Shown: positions 42,691 to 50,594 of the stretch, piece after piece | Numbering within the stretch: the stretch's first letter is position 1 | Layout of the letters: each line of letters begins with the position of its first letter | Origin: Candidatus Thermoplasmatota archaeon | Lineage (GTDB): Archaea > Thermoplasmatota > SW-10-69-26 > JACQPN01 > JAJPHT01 | NCBI GenBank assembly: GCA_035540375.1 | Contig: DATLGO010000102.1 | Span: 34,576 to 98,575 of the forward strand | Direction of reading: 5' to 3' | Length of the DNA stretch: 64,000 nucleotides | Translations under genes and position numbers: made by a program | Notes under the pieces: model-generated | The model's database searches: none | Told to the model about the DNA's origin: nothing | Seen by the model: the letters and a program-made list of their open reading frames with translations, nothing else

Positions 42691-43259
42691 TATCTCACCT
42701 CGATCTCGCAGGCGGGCGCGCCCTTGCGCGCGCAGCTGACCTCGGCGGCCTCGACGGGCCGATGGAGCACGGTCTCGAGCGCGGCTTCGAGGAAGCCTCG
42801 CTCGAAGGCGCGGCTCGCGGCGCAGCCTCCGCGGTCGTAGAACCGGACGAGCTTGTGGGTGGGGCCGGTCGCGAGGATCCGCGGCTCGCCGAGGTCGGCT
42901 TCGATCATGCGGTCGAGCACGTCGTCGAGGTTCGAGACGATGACGCGGCGGCCCGAGATGCGACCGCGCTCGATCTCGACCTTCTCGTCGAGGTCCGCGG
43001 GAGGAGGCGGCCGCGGTCGCGGCGCCCGGATGAACGACGTTTCCACGCGGCGGCGACGACGCGCCGACGGCCCGCCGGTCGCCGCGGGGGTCACCTCCCC
43101 CACGATGGCGCTCTGCACGAGGATGCCGCCCACGAGGAGAGCGATGATGAAGAGCCCGCCCGCCATGAGGAAGAGCGCGCCACGGTACGAGGGCGCGAAG
43201 CCGACGTGCGACTGGATCCATTCCCAGATCCCGGAGAGGATCGCGGCCGCGTCCGTCAC
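42687..43259 (-). CDS. membrane-anchored V4R-like domain protein, copy 1
   Basis: 190 aa. One N-terminal helix (about 28-52, ALFLMAGGLFIIALLVGGIL), a basic/Pro-rich linker, then a C-terminal region like the end of V4R domains: CAASRAFERGFLEAALETVL followed by CARKGAPACEIEVRY. V4R domains bind small hydrocarbons or metals in other proteins. The gene at 45705-46358 has the same plan. GTG start overlapping the upstream stop (GTGA). Its place between a GH-like gene and a synthase suggests a role in polysaccharide production; that is inference. Confidence 0.6.
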   Translation of the reverse strand: MTDAAAILSGIWEWIQSHVGFAPSYRGALFLMAGGLFIIALLVGGILVQSAIVGEVTPAATGGPSARRRRRVETSFIRAPRPRPPPPADLDEKVEIERGRISGRRVIVSNLDDVLDRMIEADLGEPRILATGPTHKLVRFYDRGGCAASRAFERGFLEAALETVLHRPVEAAEVSCARKGAPACEIEVRY

Positions 43260-44755
43260 CTGCGACGCCTCCCGAGCGCGGCCGCGGCGAGGCTCGCGAG
43301 GGCCATCCCGAGGATCGGGCCGAGCGCCCAATCGGGCACGGAGCGCGCGCTCGCCTCCGCGGATTCGCGTACGCGGCCCGCAGCGTCCTCCGCGCGGATC
43401 TTGTAGAAGACCACCGCGAAACCGGGATAGGGACCGAGCTCGACCGCGTACGTCCCGTCCCCCACGTGCTCCATCGGACGCGTGACCCAGCCCGCGGACT
43501 TCACGCGGTACGTGAGGCTCACCGTCACGGGGACCCCGCCGTGGGTCGTGACGTCCGCGAGGATCTTCACGCTCGGGCCGTTCGTCTCCGACCGCAGGTT
43601 CGTGAGGCTCGGCGACGAGCGCTCGCGGGGGTCCGTCCAGAGGTCGCGCAGGCGCGCGTAGGCGGCGCGGGGCGCCCGAGCCGTCTCGTCGTCCCGGTCG
43701 AGCCGGGCGATGCCGAACCAGTCCTCGCTGTATCCGCCGTCCGGAAGCTTCGACGCGCCTTCGAGCGGGCGCCAGTCGAGGCCCTCGTCCTGGACGAGCG
43801 CGCTCCCCGATTTCCACCACGCGTCCGTCCATTCATGGACCACGCCGCCGGACACGGGTCCCCCGGCCGAGGCTTTCGCGATCTCGTCCCACGCCATCGC
43901 GAGAAGGTCCGCCTGGAGCGTCTCGCGCTCGCGCTTGTCCTTCGAGTCCCAAGCGTCGAAGCCGAAGTCCGAAACGAGAAGGGTGCGCCCCGGCAGCTTC
44001 GCCGCGAGCGTCCCGAACAGGCCGCTCCAGCTCGTCGATTCGGGCGCATAGTGGCCGATCGCGTAGGCGTCCACGCGCGTGGCATGCGAGACGAACGCGT
44101 CGAGGTGCGCGAGATCGGTCTCCGCCGTCGCCACCGGGTGGTTCGGGTCCCGGTGGTGGAGAAGCCCCGCAACCTCGTCGAGCAGCGTGTACCACGACTC
44201 GACCTCCGCACGGTCCGGCAGCCACCGCGGCACGCCGCTCCCGATCATCCACAGGAGGACCGCGGGATGGTCGCGGTGACAATCCGCAAGCGTCGTCGCT
44301 TCGAGGCGCGTCCGCGCGCGGACTTCGGGGTCCGCCGGGTCGAGGCCGCGCGGTCCCGCGATGCCGAGGATGACCTTGAGGTCGTGCGCGGCGGCCGCGT
44401 CCAGGAATCGCTTGACGCCTTCGCAATCGGGCGGCGTCGCCACGAGACGCAGCGTGTTCGCGCCCATGGCCTTGATGAGCCGGAGGTCGTGGTGGTAGTG
44501 CTCCGGATGGTAGAGGAAGCTCCAGCCCCGGTCGCGACGCAATGGATCGAGCCCCGCGGGAACGAGACCGTACACGACGCCCTTGACGAGGAACGGCTCG
44601 CCGTCGACGGTGAGGCCGAAGGGCGTCGCCCGGACAACGGCGGGGGCGCCGAGATCGGGGCTCGCGAAGAGATCGCTCGGACCTTCGACGCGCTCGAGGC
44701 AACCGGCGAAAGGCCCCAGGAGGAGGGCCGCCAGGATGACCCAGATCGGTCGCAT
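43256..44755 (-). CDS. lipoprotein with GH2/GH5-type TIM barrel lacking the usual catalytic Glu residues
   Basis: 499 aa. Signal and lipobox (IWVILAALLLGPFAGC), then a glycoside-hydrolase TIM barrel (GEPFLVKGVVYGLVPAG, MGANTLRLV, HDLKVILGI, HPAVLLWMIGSG, LLVSDFGFDAW, VVHEWTDAWW). In GH2/GH5 relatives the acid/base Glu follows WxxGN; here it reads WMIGSG. The nucleophile normally in SEFG is Asp (SDFG). A beta domain and a C-terminal membrane helix (about 478-494) follow, so it is held at both ends. First gene of the operon with the V4R-like protein and the GT2 synthase. It may bind or shape the polymer rather than cut it. Confidence 0.7.
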   Translation of the reverse strand: MRPIWVILAALLLGPFAGCLERVEGPSDLFASPDLGAPAVVRATPFGLTVDGEPFLVKGVVYGLVPAGLDPLRRDRGWSFLYHPEHYHHDLRLIKAMGANTLRLVATPPDCEGVKRFLDAAAAHDLKVILGIAGPRGLDPADPEVRARTRLEATTLADCHRDHPAVLLWMIGSGVPRWLPDRAEVESWYTLLDEVAGLLHHRDPNHPVATAETDLAHLDAFVSHATRVDAYAIGHYAPESTSWSGLFGTLAAKLPGRTLLVSDFGFDAWDSKDKRERETLQADLLAMAWDEIAKASAGGPVSGGVVHEWTDAWWKSGSALVQDEGLDWRPLEGASKLPDGGYSEDWFGIARLDRDDETARAPRAAYARLRDLWTDPRERSSPSLTNLRSETNGPSVKILADVTTHGGVPVTVSLTYRVKSAGWVTRPMEHVGDGTYAVELGPYPGFAVVFYKIRAEDAAGRVRESAEASARSVPDWALGPILGMALASLAAAALGRRRR

Positions 44756-44795
44756 GGCCCTCGGGTTGCGACCGCGCTCGCGCCGGGGTGGGCTT

Positions 44796-44836
44796 TCTGG
44801 TACGGTGCGCGAACGTTTTCCGCGATCCGTACCAGA
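44796..44836. promoter_or_regulatory. inverted-repeat operator between the polysaccharide operon and the nucleotidyltransferase gene
   Basis: Perfect 10-bp arms tctggtacgg (44796-44805) and ccgtaccaga (44827-44836) are separated by 21 bp, placing them two helical turns apart. They lie in the 124-bp divergent gap. A half-site, ccgtacca, occurs at 47148-47155 upstream of the TrmB-like gene. Confidence 0.6.
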
Positions 44837-44879
44837 GCCCTCATGGCCCGGCCGCCCGCCGGACCCTCGGCGATCACGG

Positions 44880-45887
44880 ATGAAAGCGGTGCTCATGGCC
44901 GGCGGCGGAGGGAATCGTCTGAGGCCCATCACCGCGACCCGACCGAAGCCGTTCGTCCCGGTCGGCGGCCGTCCGGTGGTCGAGTACGTCCTCGACGCCC
45001 TTGGCGCCGCGGGCATCCGCGACATCATCCTCACGACCAGCTACAGGCCGCAGGATCTCCTCGAGCACCTGGGCGGCGGGGACGAACGCGGGCAGACGCT
45101 CTTCTACTCGGTCGAGGACCGGCCCAGGGGAACCGCCGGCGGCGTCAAACGCGTCGGCGGCCTTCTCGGGAACGAGGCCTTTCTCGTCGCCTCCGGCGAC
45201 GTCTTCGCCGACCTCGACCTCGCGGGGCTCATCGCCCATCATCGGAAGTCGGGGGCGCTCGCGACCATGGGCCTCGCGCGGGTCGATGACCCGACGCCCC
45301 ACGGCATCGTCGATGTCGCGGCTGACGGACGCGTCGCGGGCTTCGTGGAGAAACCATCGCGCGCCGACGCCTTGACCGACCTCGCAAGCGCGGGGTTCTA
45401 CGTCCTCGAGCCGGAGGTCCTCGATCTCGTTCCCAGCGATCGGAGCTTCGATTTCGCGGGGGATCTCTTTCCCCTCCTGCTCGAGCGCGGCGAATCGCTC
45501 CATGCGTGCGAGATGGCCGGAGGTTGGATCGACATCGGGCGTCCCGCGGACCTCGTCCGAGCGACCAGCCTCGTCGCGGAACGGGCGGGAGGCGCCATCG
45601 TCGATCCTTCCGCCCACGTCCCGCACGACGTCGTCCTCGACCGCTCCGCGATCCATGCGCGCGCGACGCTCGGCAACGCCGTCATCGCCCGGCGGTCGAT
45701 CGTGCTAGAGGACGCGAGTGTGGACCGAGGAGCGATCCTCGACGGAAGCATCGTCGGCGCCGGAGCGCGCATCGGCCGCGGCGCGCGGCTCACGGGATGC
45801 TTCCTGGGAGACGGCGCGATCGTCGCGCCTGGCGCGGTTCTGAACGACCTGAAACTCGACGTCGCGCAGTCCGTCCCCTTCCTCTGA
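44880..45887 (+). CDS. sugar-1-phosphate nucleotidyltransferase with C-terminal left-handed beta-helix
   Basis: 335 aa. The start KAVLMAGGGGNRLRPITATR, then PKPFVPVGGRPVVEYV, is the NTP-transferase signature (GGxGxRLxP..PKP). ASGDVFADLD holds the metal-binding Asp, and GFVEKPS follows. Residues about 245-335 have hexapeptide repeats (VDPSAHV, IHARATLGNAVI, GAGARIGRGARL). It makes NDP-sugars, most like mannose-1-phosphate guanylyltransferase or glucose-1-phosphate thymidylyl/uridylyltransferase; the base is not decided. The ATG at 44880 fits. It likely supplies donor sugar for the neighbouring GT2 synthase. Confidence 0.88.
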   Translation: MKAVLMAGGGGNRLRPITATRPKPFVPVGGRPVVEYVLDALGAAGIRDIILTTSYRPQDLLEHLGGGDERGQTLFYSVEDRPRGTAGGVKRVGGLLGNEAFLVASGDVFADLDLAGLIAHHRKSGALATMGLARVDDPTPHGIVDVAADGRVAGFVEKPSRADALTDLASAGFYVLEPEVLDLVPSDRSFDFAGDLFPLLLERGESLHACEMAGGWIDIGRPADLVRATSLVAERAGGAIVDPSAHVPHDVVLDRSAIHARATLGNAVIARRSIVLEDASVDRGAILDGSIVGAGARIGRGARLTGCFLGDGAIVAPGAVLNDLKLDVAQSVPFL

Positions 45888-46358
45888 CGGAGGTTCGACG
45901 TGGAAGACGCAGGTCCCGTCGCCGAGCGCCGCGCAAGCGCGTTCGCGCACGACGAGCGCGGAGCTTCGGGCGAGGCGTCCGAGCGCCGTTTCCAGGTAGC
46001 CCTCGGCGAAGGCGCAATCCGCGTGGTCGTGCACGCGCATCCGGTCGAGGCCGATCACGATGCGTCCCGTCTCGTGGCTGTGGCTCGCGCGCGACGACGT
46101 GTGACGTTCGAGAAGCTCGAGCGTCTCGTCGAGGGAGGCGGGCGCGTCCGACCGCCCGCGCCGCGCGCCCGCGTCTCGCGCCGCCTTCCGCTCGGCCTCG
46201 CTCGCCTTGAGCAGCGCGGGGTCGATGCGCGGATAGGCTGGATCGCGGCTCGCGCGCGGCTTGCGCGCCGTCACGGCCATCGCGACGAGGAGCATGGCGA
46301 AGAGGGCGAAGATCGCGGCGACGGCCAGCAGAGGTCCGCTCGGCGTCGGAAGGATCAC
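45705..46358 (-). CDS. membrane-anchored V4R-like domain protein, copy 2
   Basis: 217 aa. N-terminal helix (about 9-31, GPLLAVAAIFALFAMLLVAM), basic linker, then the V4R-like end: CAFAEGYLETALGRL and CAALGDGTCVFHVEPP. It aligns with the C terminus of the 42687-43259 protein. After that block the frame continues 55-60 residues of low-complexity Arg/Asp/Ala sequence antisense to the end of the nucleotidyltransferase gene (183-bp overlap), because no stop occurs earlier. GTG start at 46358 overlaps the stop of the wHTH gene (GTGA), so it is coupled to a regulator. Confidence 0.6.
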   Translation of the reverse strand: MILPTPSGPLLAVAAIFALFAMLLVAMAVTARKPRASRDPAYPRIDPALLKASEAERKAARDAGARRGRSDAPASLDETLELLERHTSSRASHSHETGRIVIGLDRMRVHDHADCAFAEGYLETALGRLARSSALVVRERACAALGDGTCVFHVEPPSEEGDGLRDVEFQVVQNRARRDDRAVSQEASREPRAAADARSGADDASVEDRSSVHTRVL

Positions 46359-47050
46359 GCGCGGGGCCCGTGGCCCGTCGCCGATGAGGGCTGTGGTACA
46401 CCGATCTCACGATCGGGACGAAGGATCTCGGCCGCCACCGAGGCGGGGGTGACGTCCCCCTTGAGGCGGGGGAGGATTTCCGCCGCCTCGTGGAGGCGCT
46501 GGGCGCGCTCCTCGGGCGGCCTGTAGTTGACCGTCAGCCAGTATTCCACGAATCGGTCCACGACGACGTCCGCGAAGCTCTCGCGGTACAGCACGAGGGT
46601 GCGCGACGCGGTCTGCTCGTCCGTGAGCGAGTAATAGTTCTCGTTCCCCTCCTCGAGGCGCGCCAGGATACCGGTTTCCACCATCTTGTTGAGGTGGAAG
46701 GAAAGCGTGCTCCCGCTCACATTGAGGTTGGCGAGCATCTGTCCGTGCGAGAGCGAGGGGGAAAGAAGGAGCAGGACCGCGACATGTCGCGGAACGTCGT
46801 GTCTCAGGGCGCTGATGTAGTCCTTCTCGCGCCGTCCGATCTCGTTCGTGACGAAGTACCGTTTGAACCCGCCGTCCTTCCGGACGACCACCATGCCCGC
46901 CCGCTCGAGGTAGTCGAGGTGGTAGAGCACCTGGCCGAACGGCATGTCGACCATGCGGGCGATGCCCCTGAGGTGCGTCCCGGGGCGCCGGCGGATGAAC
47001 TCGAAGATGTTGCGGCGCGTGTCGAGCGCCAGGACGTCCTTCTTCCCCAT
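46355..47050 (-). CDS. transcription regulator with two winged-helix domains
   Basis: 231 aa. The first wHTH is at about residues 8-75 (TRRNIFEFIRRRPGTHLRGI, MPFGQVLYHLDYLERAGMVV), the second at about 85-145 (RHVAVLLLLSPSLSHGQMLA, SGSTLSFHLNKMVETGILAR). This tandem ArsR/MarR-like layout is common among euryarchaeal regulators. The C-terminal third is helical. It is coupled to the second V4R-like gene and divergent from the TrmB-like gene, so may act on the polysaccharide island. Confidence 0.82.
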   Translation of the reverse strand: MGKKDVLALDTRRNIFEFIRRRPGTHLRGIARMVDMPFGQVLYHLDYLERAGMVVVRKDGGFKRYFVTNEIGRREKDYISALRHDVPRHVAVLLLLSPSLSHGQMLANLNVSGSTLSFHLNKMVETGILARLEEGNENYYSLTDEQTASRTLVLYRESFADVVVDRFVEYWLTVNYRPPEERAQRLHEAAEILPRLKGDVTPASVAAEILRPDREIGVPQPSSATGHGPRA

Positions 47051-47191
47051 CGTCGGCCTCGTCAGGTTTCCGAAGCGCGTCGCGGATGAGCGTTCCTCGG
47101 GTCCGCGAGGGGGCGAAAGGCCGCAGCGTGCAGGCAGGCTTCGAGGCCCGTACCAACAGCGACAAGCCCGCGGCGGGAGGCCGCGGCTCCG

Positions 47192-48634
47192 GTGCCCATC
47201 AACGCCGAGCGCCTGGCGATGCTCACGACCCTCGGTCTCACGGAGTACCAGGGCCGCGCCTACCTCGCGCTCCTCGACCTCGGGGAGGCCCCCGCGAAGG
47301 ACGTCGCGTCCCTTTCGCGCGTCCCGAAGAGCAAGATCTACGCGGCCCTCGACGGCCTTCACGAGAAAGGCCTCGCGGCGATCCTCCCGGAGCATCCGAA
47401 GCGTTACCGGGCGGAGCCGATCGAGGGATTCCTCTCGTCGCTGCGGGCGAACCTGCGCGACAGGCTCTCCACGCTCGCGCGCGACGAGGGCTCGCTCGTT
47501 CAGGAGTTCCGCCCTCAAGGCGGCGTCGCGCTCGCGGAGCGGGGCGGCTTCACGGTCCTGAAGGGGCGGCGCAACGTCACGGCCCGCATCGTCGAGATGA
47601 TCGGCGCCGCGGAGCGATCCATCCGTTTCGCGGGCTCGGCCGGCGCGCTCGCCCGACTCCTCCACCACGCGCATGAGCTCAAGGGCGCGCAATCGCGCGG
47701 CGTCGCGCTCGCGGTCGCGGCGCCCGGCGCGGAGTCCGCCGCGCGCGCGTCCCTCGGCGACGTGGCCCGCCTCGCCGACCTCTCGTCGGAGGAGCCCCCC
47801 GCAAGCGCGGGCGTTTCCGTCCTCGTCGTCGACGAGACAAGCGCCCTCCTCGTGCACGCGGTGCCCGACGACCCCAAGTTCTACCAGGGCGAGGACGTGG
47901 CGGTGTGGACCGACGACACCGCGCTCGCGCGCACGCTCGAGACCCTCGCGACCCGGGGCGAGAGGCCGCAGGGCGCCCAGGACGGCGACTACGTGAAGCT
48001 CGCCTCCGACGCGCTCGCAAGCGCGAGGGGCCCCGTCGCGGTGCTCGTCCCCGACGCGGACGGTCCCGTCCCGGCGCTCCCCGCGGGCTCGCGCGTGCTC
48101 CAGCGGCGCGCCGCGGAAGCGCCCGAGGGCGTCGAGGTCCGCGCCGTCCCCGCGGAGGCGCGCGACGACCTCGGACTGCTCCTCGTTCCCGGCCGCGCGC
48201 TCGTGGACCTCGGCGGGAAGGCCGTGCTCGACCTCGAAGGCCCGGGCGCGGACTTCGCGCGCCTCGCCTTCGACGCCTTCTGGGCCGCCGCATCTCCGGT
48301 CCCGCCTGCGACCGCGCGCCTCGAGCGCGAGGCCCGCGAAGGCGCCGACCCCGCCCGCGTGCTTCTCGCCCTCGCGGTGGAGACGCTCGCGCACGGACCC
48401 GACGGCGCGCGCCGCCTCGACGGGCTTGCCGCCGAGGGGCGCCGCCTCCTCGGGGACGGGCGAGACCCGGCCCGCTCGGCGCGCCTCGCCCGGGCCCTCG
48501 CCGCGGACGTGGAGGCGACGGAGGACGGCTTCCGCGCGACCCCCGCCCTCGTCGCGCGCGCGCCCGCGTGGGCCGCGTTCGTGGACGCGCTCCTCGCCGG
48601 AACCCCCGCGACGAAGGCCGACCCCGCGCGCTGA
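47192..48634 (+). CDS. TrmB-family sugar-responsive transcription regulator, C-terminally extended
   Basis: 480 aa, GTG start. The N-terminal wHTH (about 9-75, LTTLGLTEYQGRAYLALLDL and SRVPKSKIYAALDGLHEKGL) is the TrmB/IF2-HTH signature. Residues about 115-265 fit the PLD-like effector domain ending FYQGEDVAVWTDDTALARTL. TrmB proteins usually stop near 250-350 aa; here about 200 more residues, Ala/Arg-rich, follow without a recognised domain. Sugar or sugar-phosphate sensing is known for the family. A CCGTACCA half-site lies about 40 bp upstream. Confidence 0.82.
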   Translation: MPINAERLAMLTTLGLTEYQGRAYLALLDLGEAPAKDVASLSRVPKSKIYAALDGLHEKGLAAILPEHPKRYRAEPIEGFLSSLRANLRDRLSTLARDEGSLVQEFRPQGGVALAERGGFTVLKGRRNVTARIVEMIGAAERSIRFAGSAGALARLLHHAHELKGAQSRGVALAVAAPGAESAARASLGDVARLADLSSEEPPASAGVSVLVVDETSALLVHAVPDDPKFYQGEDVAVWTDDTALARTLETLATRGERPQGAQDGDYVKLASDALASARGPVAVLVPDADGPVPALPAGSRVLQRRAAEAPEGVEVRAVPAEARDDLGLLLVPGRALVDLGGKAVLDLEGPGADFARLAFDAFWAAASPVPPATARLEREAREGADPARVLLALAVETLAHGPDGARRLDGLAAEGRRLLGDGRDPARSARLARALAADVEATEDGFRATPALVARAPAWAAFVDALLAGTPATKADPAR

Positions 48635-48692
48635 GAAGGCAGCCCAAAAGGCCCAAATAGCAAGGGTCCATTCTCGCCCCCAGGTCCCTCCC

Positions 48693-48765
48693 GCAGGGGT
48701 GGCCGAGCGGCTAGGCGCCAGACTGCAGATCTGGTTTTACAGGAGTTCAAATCTCCTCCCCTGCT
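48693..48765 (+). tRNA. tRNA-Cys (anticodon GCA)
   Basis: 73 nt without encoded CCA. Acceptor stem GCAGGGG/CCCCTGC is perfect, discriminator T(U). Anticodon stem CCAGA/TCTGG encloses CTGCAGA, giving GCA. T arm AGGAG-TTCAAAT-CTCCT. No intron. A TATA-like ccaaatag ends at 48660. Confidence 0.95.
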
Positions 48766-48814
48766 CTCGTTCGCGCGGCGTCACGCTCAAGCGGCCGCGA
48801 CGGTTCTCTCCCGC

Positions 48815-48988
48815 ATGGCCCTCTGGCGCGTGCGCTTCGCGTTCCCCGACGGAACGCACCGCGAGCAGGTTTTCGCGGCCGGCAACCGCGACGCGGCGCG
48901 CGAGCGCGCGAAGGCCGCGGCCGAAAAACTGGGGGCGCGGCTCGAGGGCGAACCCGTCGTCGCGGACCCCTCGCGCGGGTCGCTATGA
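48815..48988 (+). CDS. small protein of unknown function
   Basis: 57 aa. MALWRVRFAFPDGTHREQVF, then AAGNRDAARERAKAAAEKLG: a beta hairpin followed by an amphipathic helix with balanced composition, unlike shadow frames. It ends with TGA one base before the stop of the convergent cbf5. It lies 49 nt after tRNA-Cys. No family recognised; the fold may be a small beta-beta-alpha unit. Confidence 0.5.
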   Translation: MALWRVRFAFPDGTHREQVFAAGNRDAARERAKAAAEKLGARLEGEPVVADPSRGSL

Positions 48989-49990
48989 TCAGTCGCTCTT
49001 CTTCGTCGACCAGCCGCGCGGATACGTCCCGGGGTCCATCACGACGCGGTCCGTCTTGACCGCGATGCCGGAGTCGCCCTTGACGATGTCGCCCGCGTCG
49101 CGCTGCGCGGGCCCGACGCTCACGAGCTCGCCCTTGAGCGTGAAGACTGCCGCGAGCTCGTTGCGCTTGAGCGTCTCCTCGACGGCGACGACGCCCGGAA
49201 CCGCGAGGCTCGCGCCGTGGCAGAGCGCGTCGACGGCCGAATCGCGGGCGACGACGCGCGGGAGGTGCGCGACGAGGTCCTCGACGGGGCGCACGTGGCG
49301 GCGGAGCCACGTCTCGTCGCCGGACTCCTTGTGGAACTCGAAGGCGTCGCGCAGGTCGTGGAGCGTGACGGAGGTGTGCTCGCGGAAGGCGCCCGTCTTC
49401 ACGCGGCGCAGGTCGCGCATGTGCGCGGTGGTCCCGAGCACGAGGCCGACGTCGTGGCAGAGCTTCCGGATGTACGTGCCCGCCTCGCACGAGACCCAGT
49501 AGAGCGCGCGGCGGTCCTCCGCCTCCATGACCTTGAGGTCGTAGATGGTGCGCACGCGGAGCTGCTTCTTCACGGCGCTCTTGAGGGGCGGCGTCTGGTA
49601 GATGGGCCCCCGGAATTCGAGGAGGCCCTTCTTCAGCCTCTCCGCGCCGACAGGCTCGTGGGTCTCCATGACGCACACGTACTCCTTCGGCGCTTCGAGC
49701 AGGACGCGGATGACGCGCGTCGCGTCCGAGAGCGCGACGGGGAGCACGCCCGTGACGTTGGGGTCGAGCGTGCCGCCGTGGCCCGCCTTCGCGAGCCCGA
49801 GGGCGAGCTTGAGCCACGCGACGACCTGGTGCGACGTGGGGCCGGCGGGCTTGTCGAGGTTCACGGCGCCGAGGCGCAGGTGCTCCTCGATCGAGCGCGC
49901 GTGCGGGGCCTTCCCGTGCGCGGGATCGGTCTCGGCCTTCGCGCGCTCGAGCATGCGGCGCTCGGTCGGCGCGGCGGGCGGGGCTTGCAC
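48989..49990 (-). CDS. cbf5: tRNA/rRNA pseudouridine synthase Cbf5
   Basis: 333 aa. TruB-family catalytic Asp76 in GHGGTLDPNVTGVLP, followed by the active-site elements IYQTPPLKSAVKK and SCEAGTYIRKL, and a C-terminal PUA domain (about 255-333). Archaeal Cbf5 is the catalytic subunit of H/ACA RNPs and also makes Psi55 in tRNA. GTG start at 49990. About 35 extra N-terminal residues are typical of archaeal forms. Last gene of the adk-emc3-cmk-cbf5 cluster. Confidence 0.97.
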   Translation of the reverse strand: MQAPPAAPTERRMLERAKAETDPAHGKAPHARSIEEHLRLGAVNLDKPAGPTSHQVVAWLKLALGLAKAGHGGTLDPNVTGVLPVALSDATRVIRVLLEAPKEYVCVMETHEPVGAERLKKGLLEFRGPIYQTPPLKSAVKKQLRVRTIYDLKVMEAEDRRALYWVSCEAGTYIRKLCHDVGLVLGTTAHMRDLRRVKTGAFREHTSVTLHDLRDAFEFHKESGDETWLRRHVRPVEDLVAHLPRVVARDSAVDALCHGASLAVPGVVAVEETLKRNELAAVFTLKGELVSVGPAQRDAGDIVKGDSGIAVKTDRVVMDPGTYPRGWSTKKSD

Positions 49991-50033
49991 GCGGCGTCAA
50001 TCCCCCGGCCGGCGATAAGGCTTTGGAGCCCCG

Positions 50034-50594
50034 TCAGCGCGCCTTCGGGAGGGCCGCGACGACCCGGTCCGCGATCTCGTCGGGCGTGAGGTCCGCGGTG
50101 TCGATGACGAGGTCGTAGTGCGCCGGGTCCGCGGGATCCATCCCGTAGAGCGTGCGGTAGCGCAGCGACTCCGACGTCTCGCGCTCGCGGTTCTCGGCGA
50201 GGACCGCCTCGACGTCCGACTTGTTCTCGCGCTGCGCGACGCGGCGGGCGCGGACCTCCTCGGGGGCGACGAGGAGCACGCGCACGGCCCGCGCGCCCGA
50301 AAGGCGCGCGTGCCAGACGCTCATGCGACCCTCGAGCACGACGTGGCCCTTCCGCGCGACCTCGATCATGCGGTAGTCGAGCTCGTGATCGACCTCGGGA
50401 TGCTTCTCGCTGTAGTGGTTGAACTGCACCACGTCCATGCCGCGCTCGCGCGCCATGTCCCGGAAGATCTGGCCCGCGTACACGTGCGGGACGCCCAATC
50501 GCTTCGCGAGCAGCTTGCAGAGCGTGGTCGTGCCCGTGCCGGGGCCGCCCGCGACGGTGATGAGGGGAAGGTTGTCGCTCGCGGCGGCGCTCAT
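50034..50594 (-). CDS. cmk: cytidylate kinase, archaeal type
   Basis: 186 aa. The P-loop reads GGPGTGTTT (16-24); Thr replaces the usual Lys, as in other archaeal Cmk proteins. VYAGQIFRDMARERGMDV and LEGRMSVWHA complete the match. It phosphorylates CMP/dCMP. ATG overlaps the stop of emc3 (ATGA). Confidence 0.93.
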   Translation of the reverse strand: MSAAASDNLPLITVAGGPGTGTTTLCKLLAKRLGVPHVYAGQIFRDMARERGMDVVQFNHYSEKHPEVDHELDYRMIEVARKGHVVLEGRMSVWHARLSGARAVRVLLVAPEEVRARRVAQRENKSDVEAVLAENRERETSESLRYRTLYGMDPADPAHYDLVIDTADLTPDEIADRVVAALPKAR

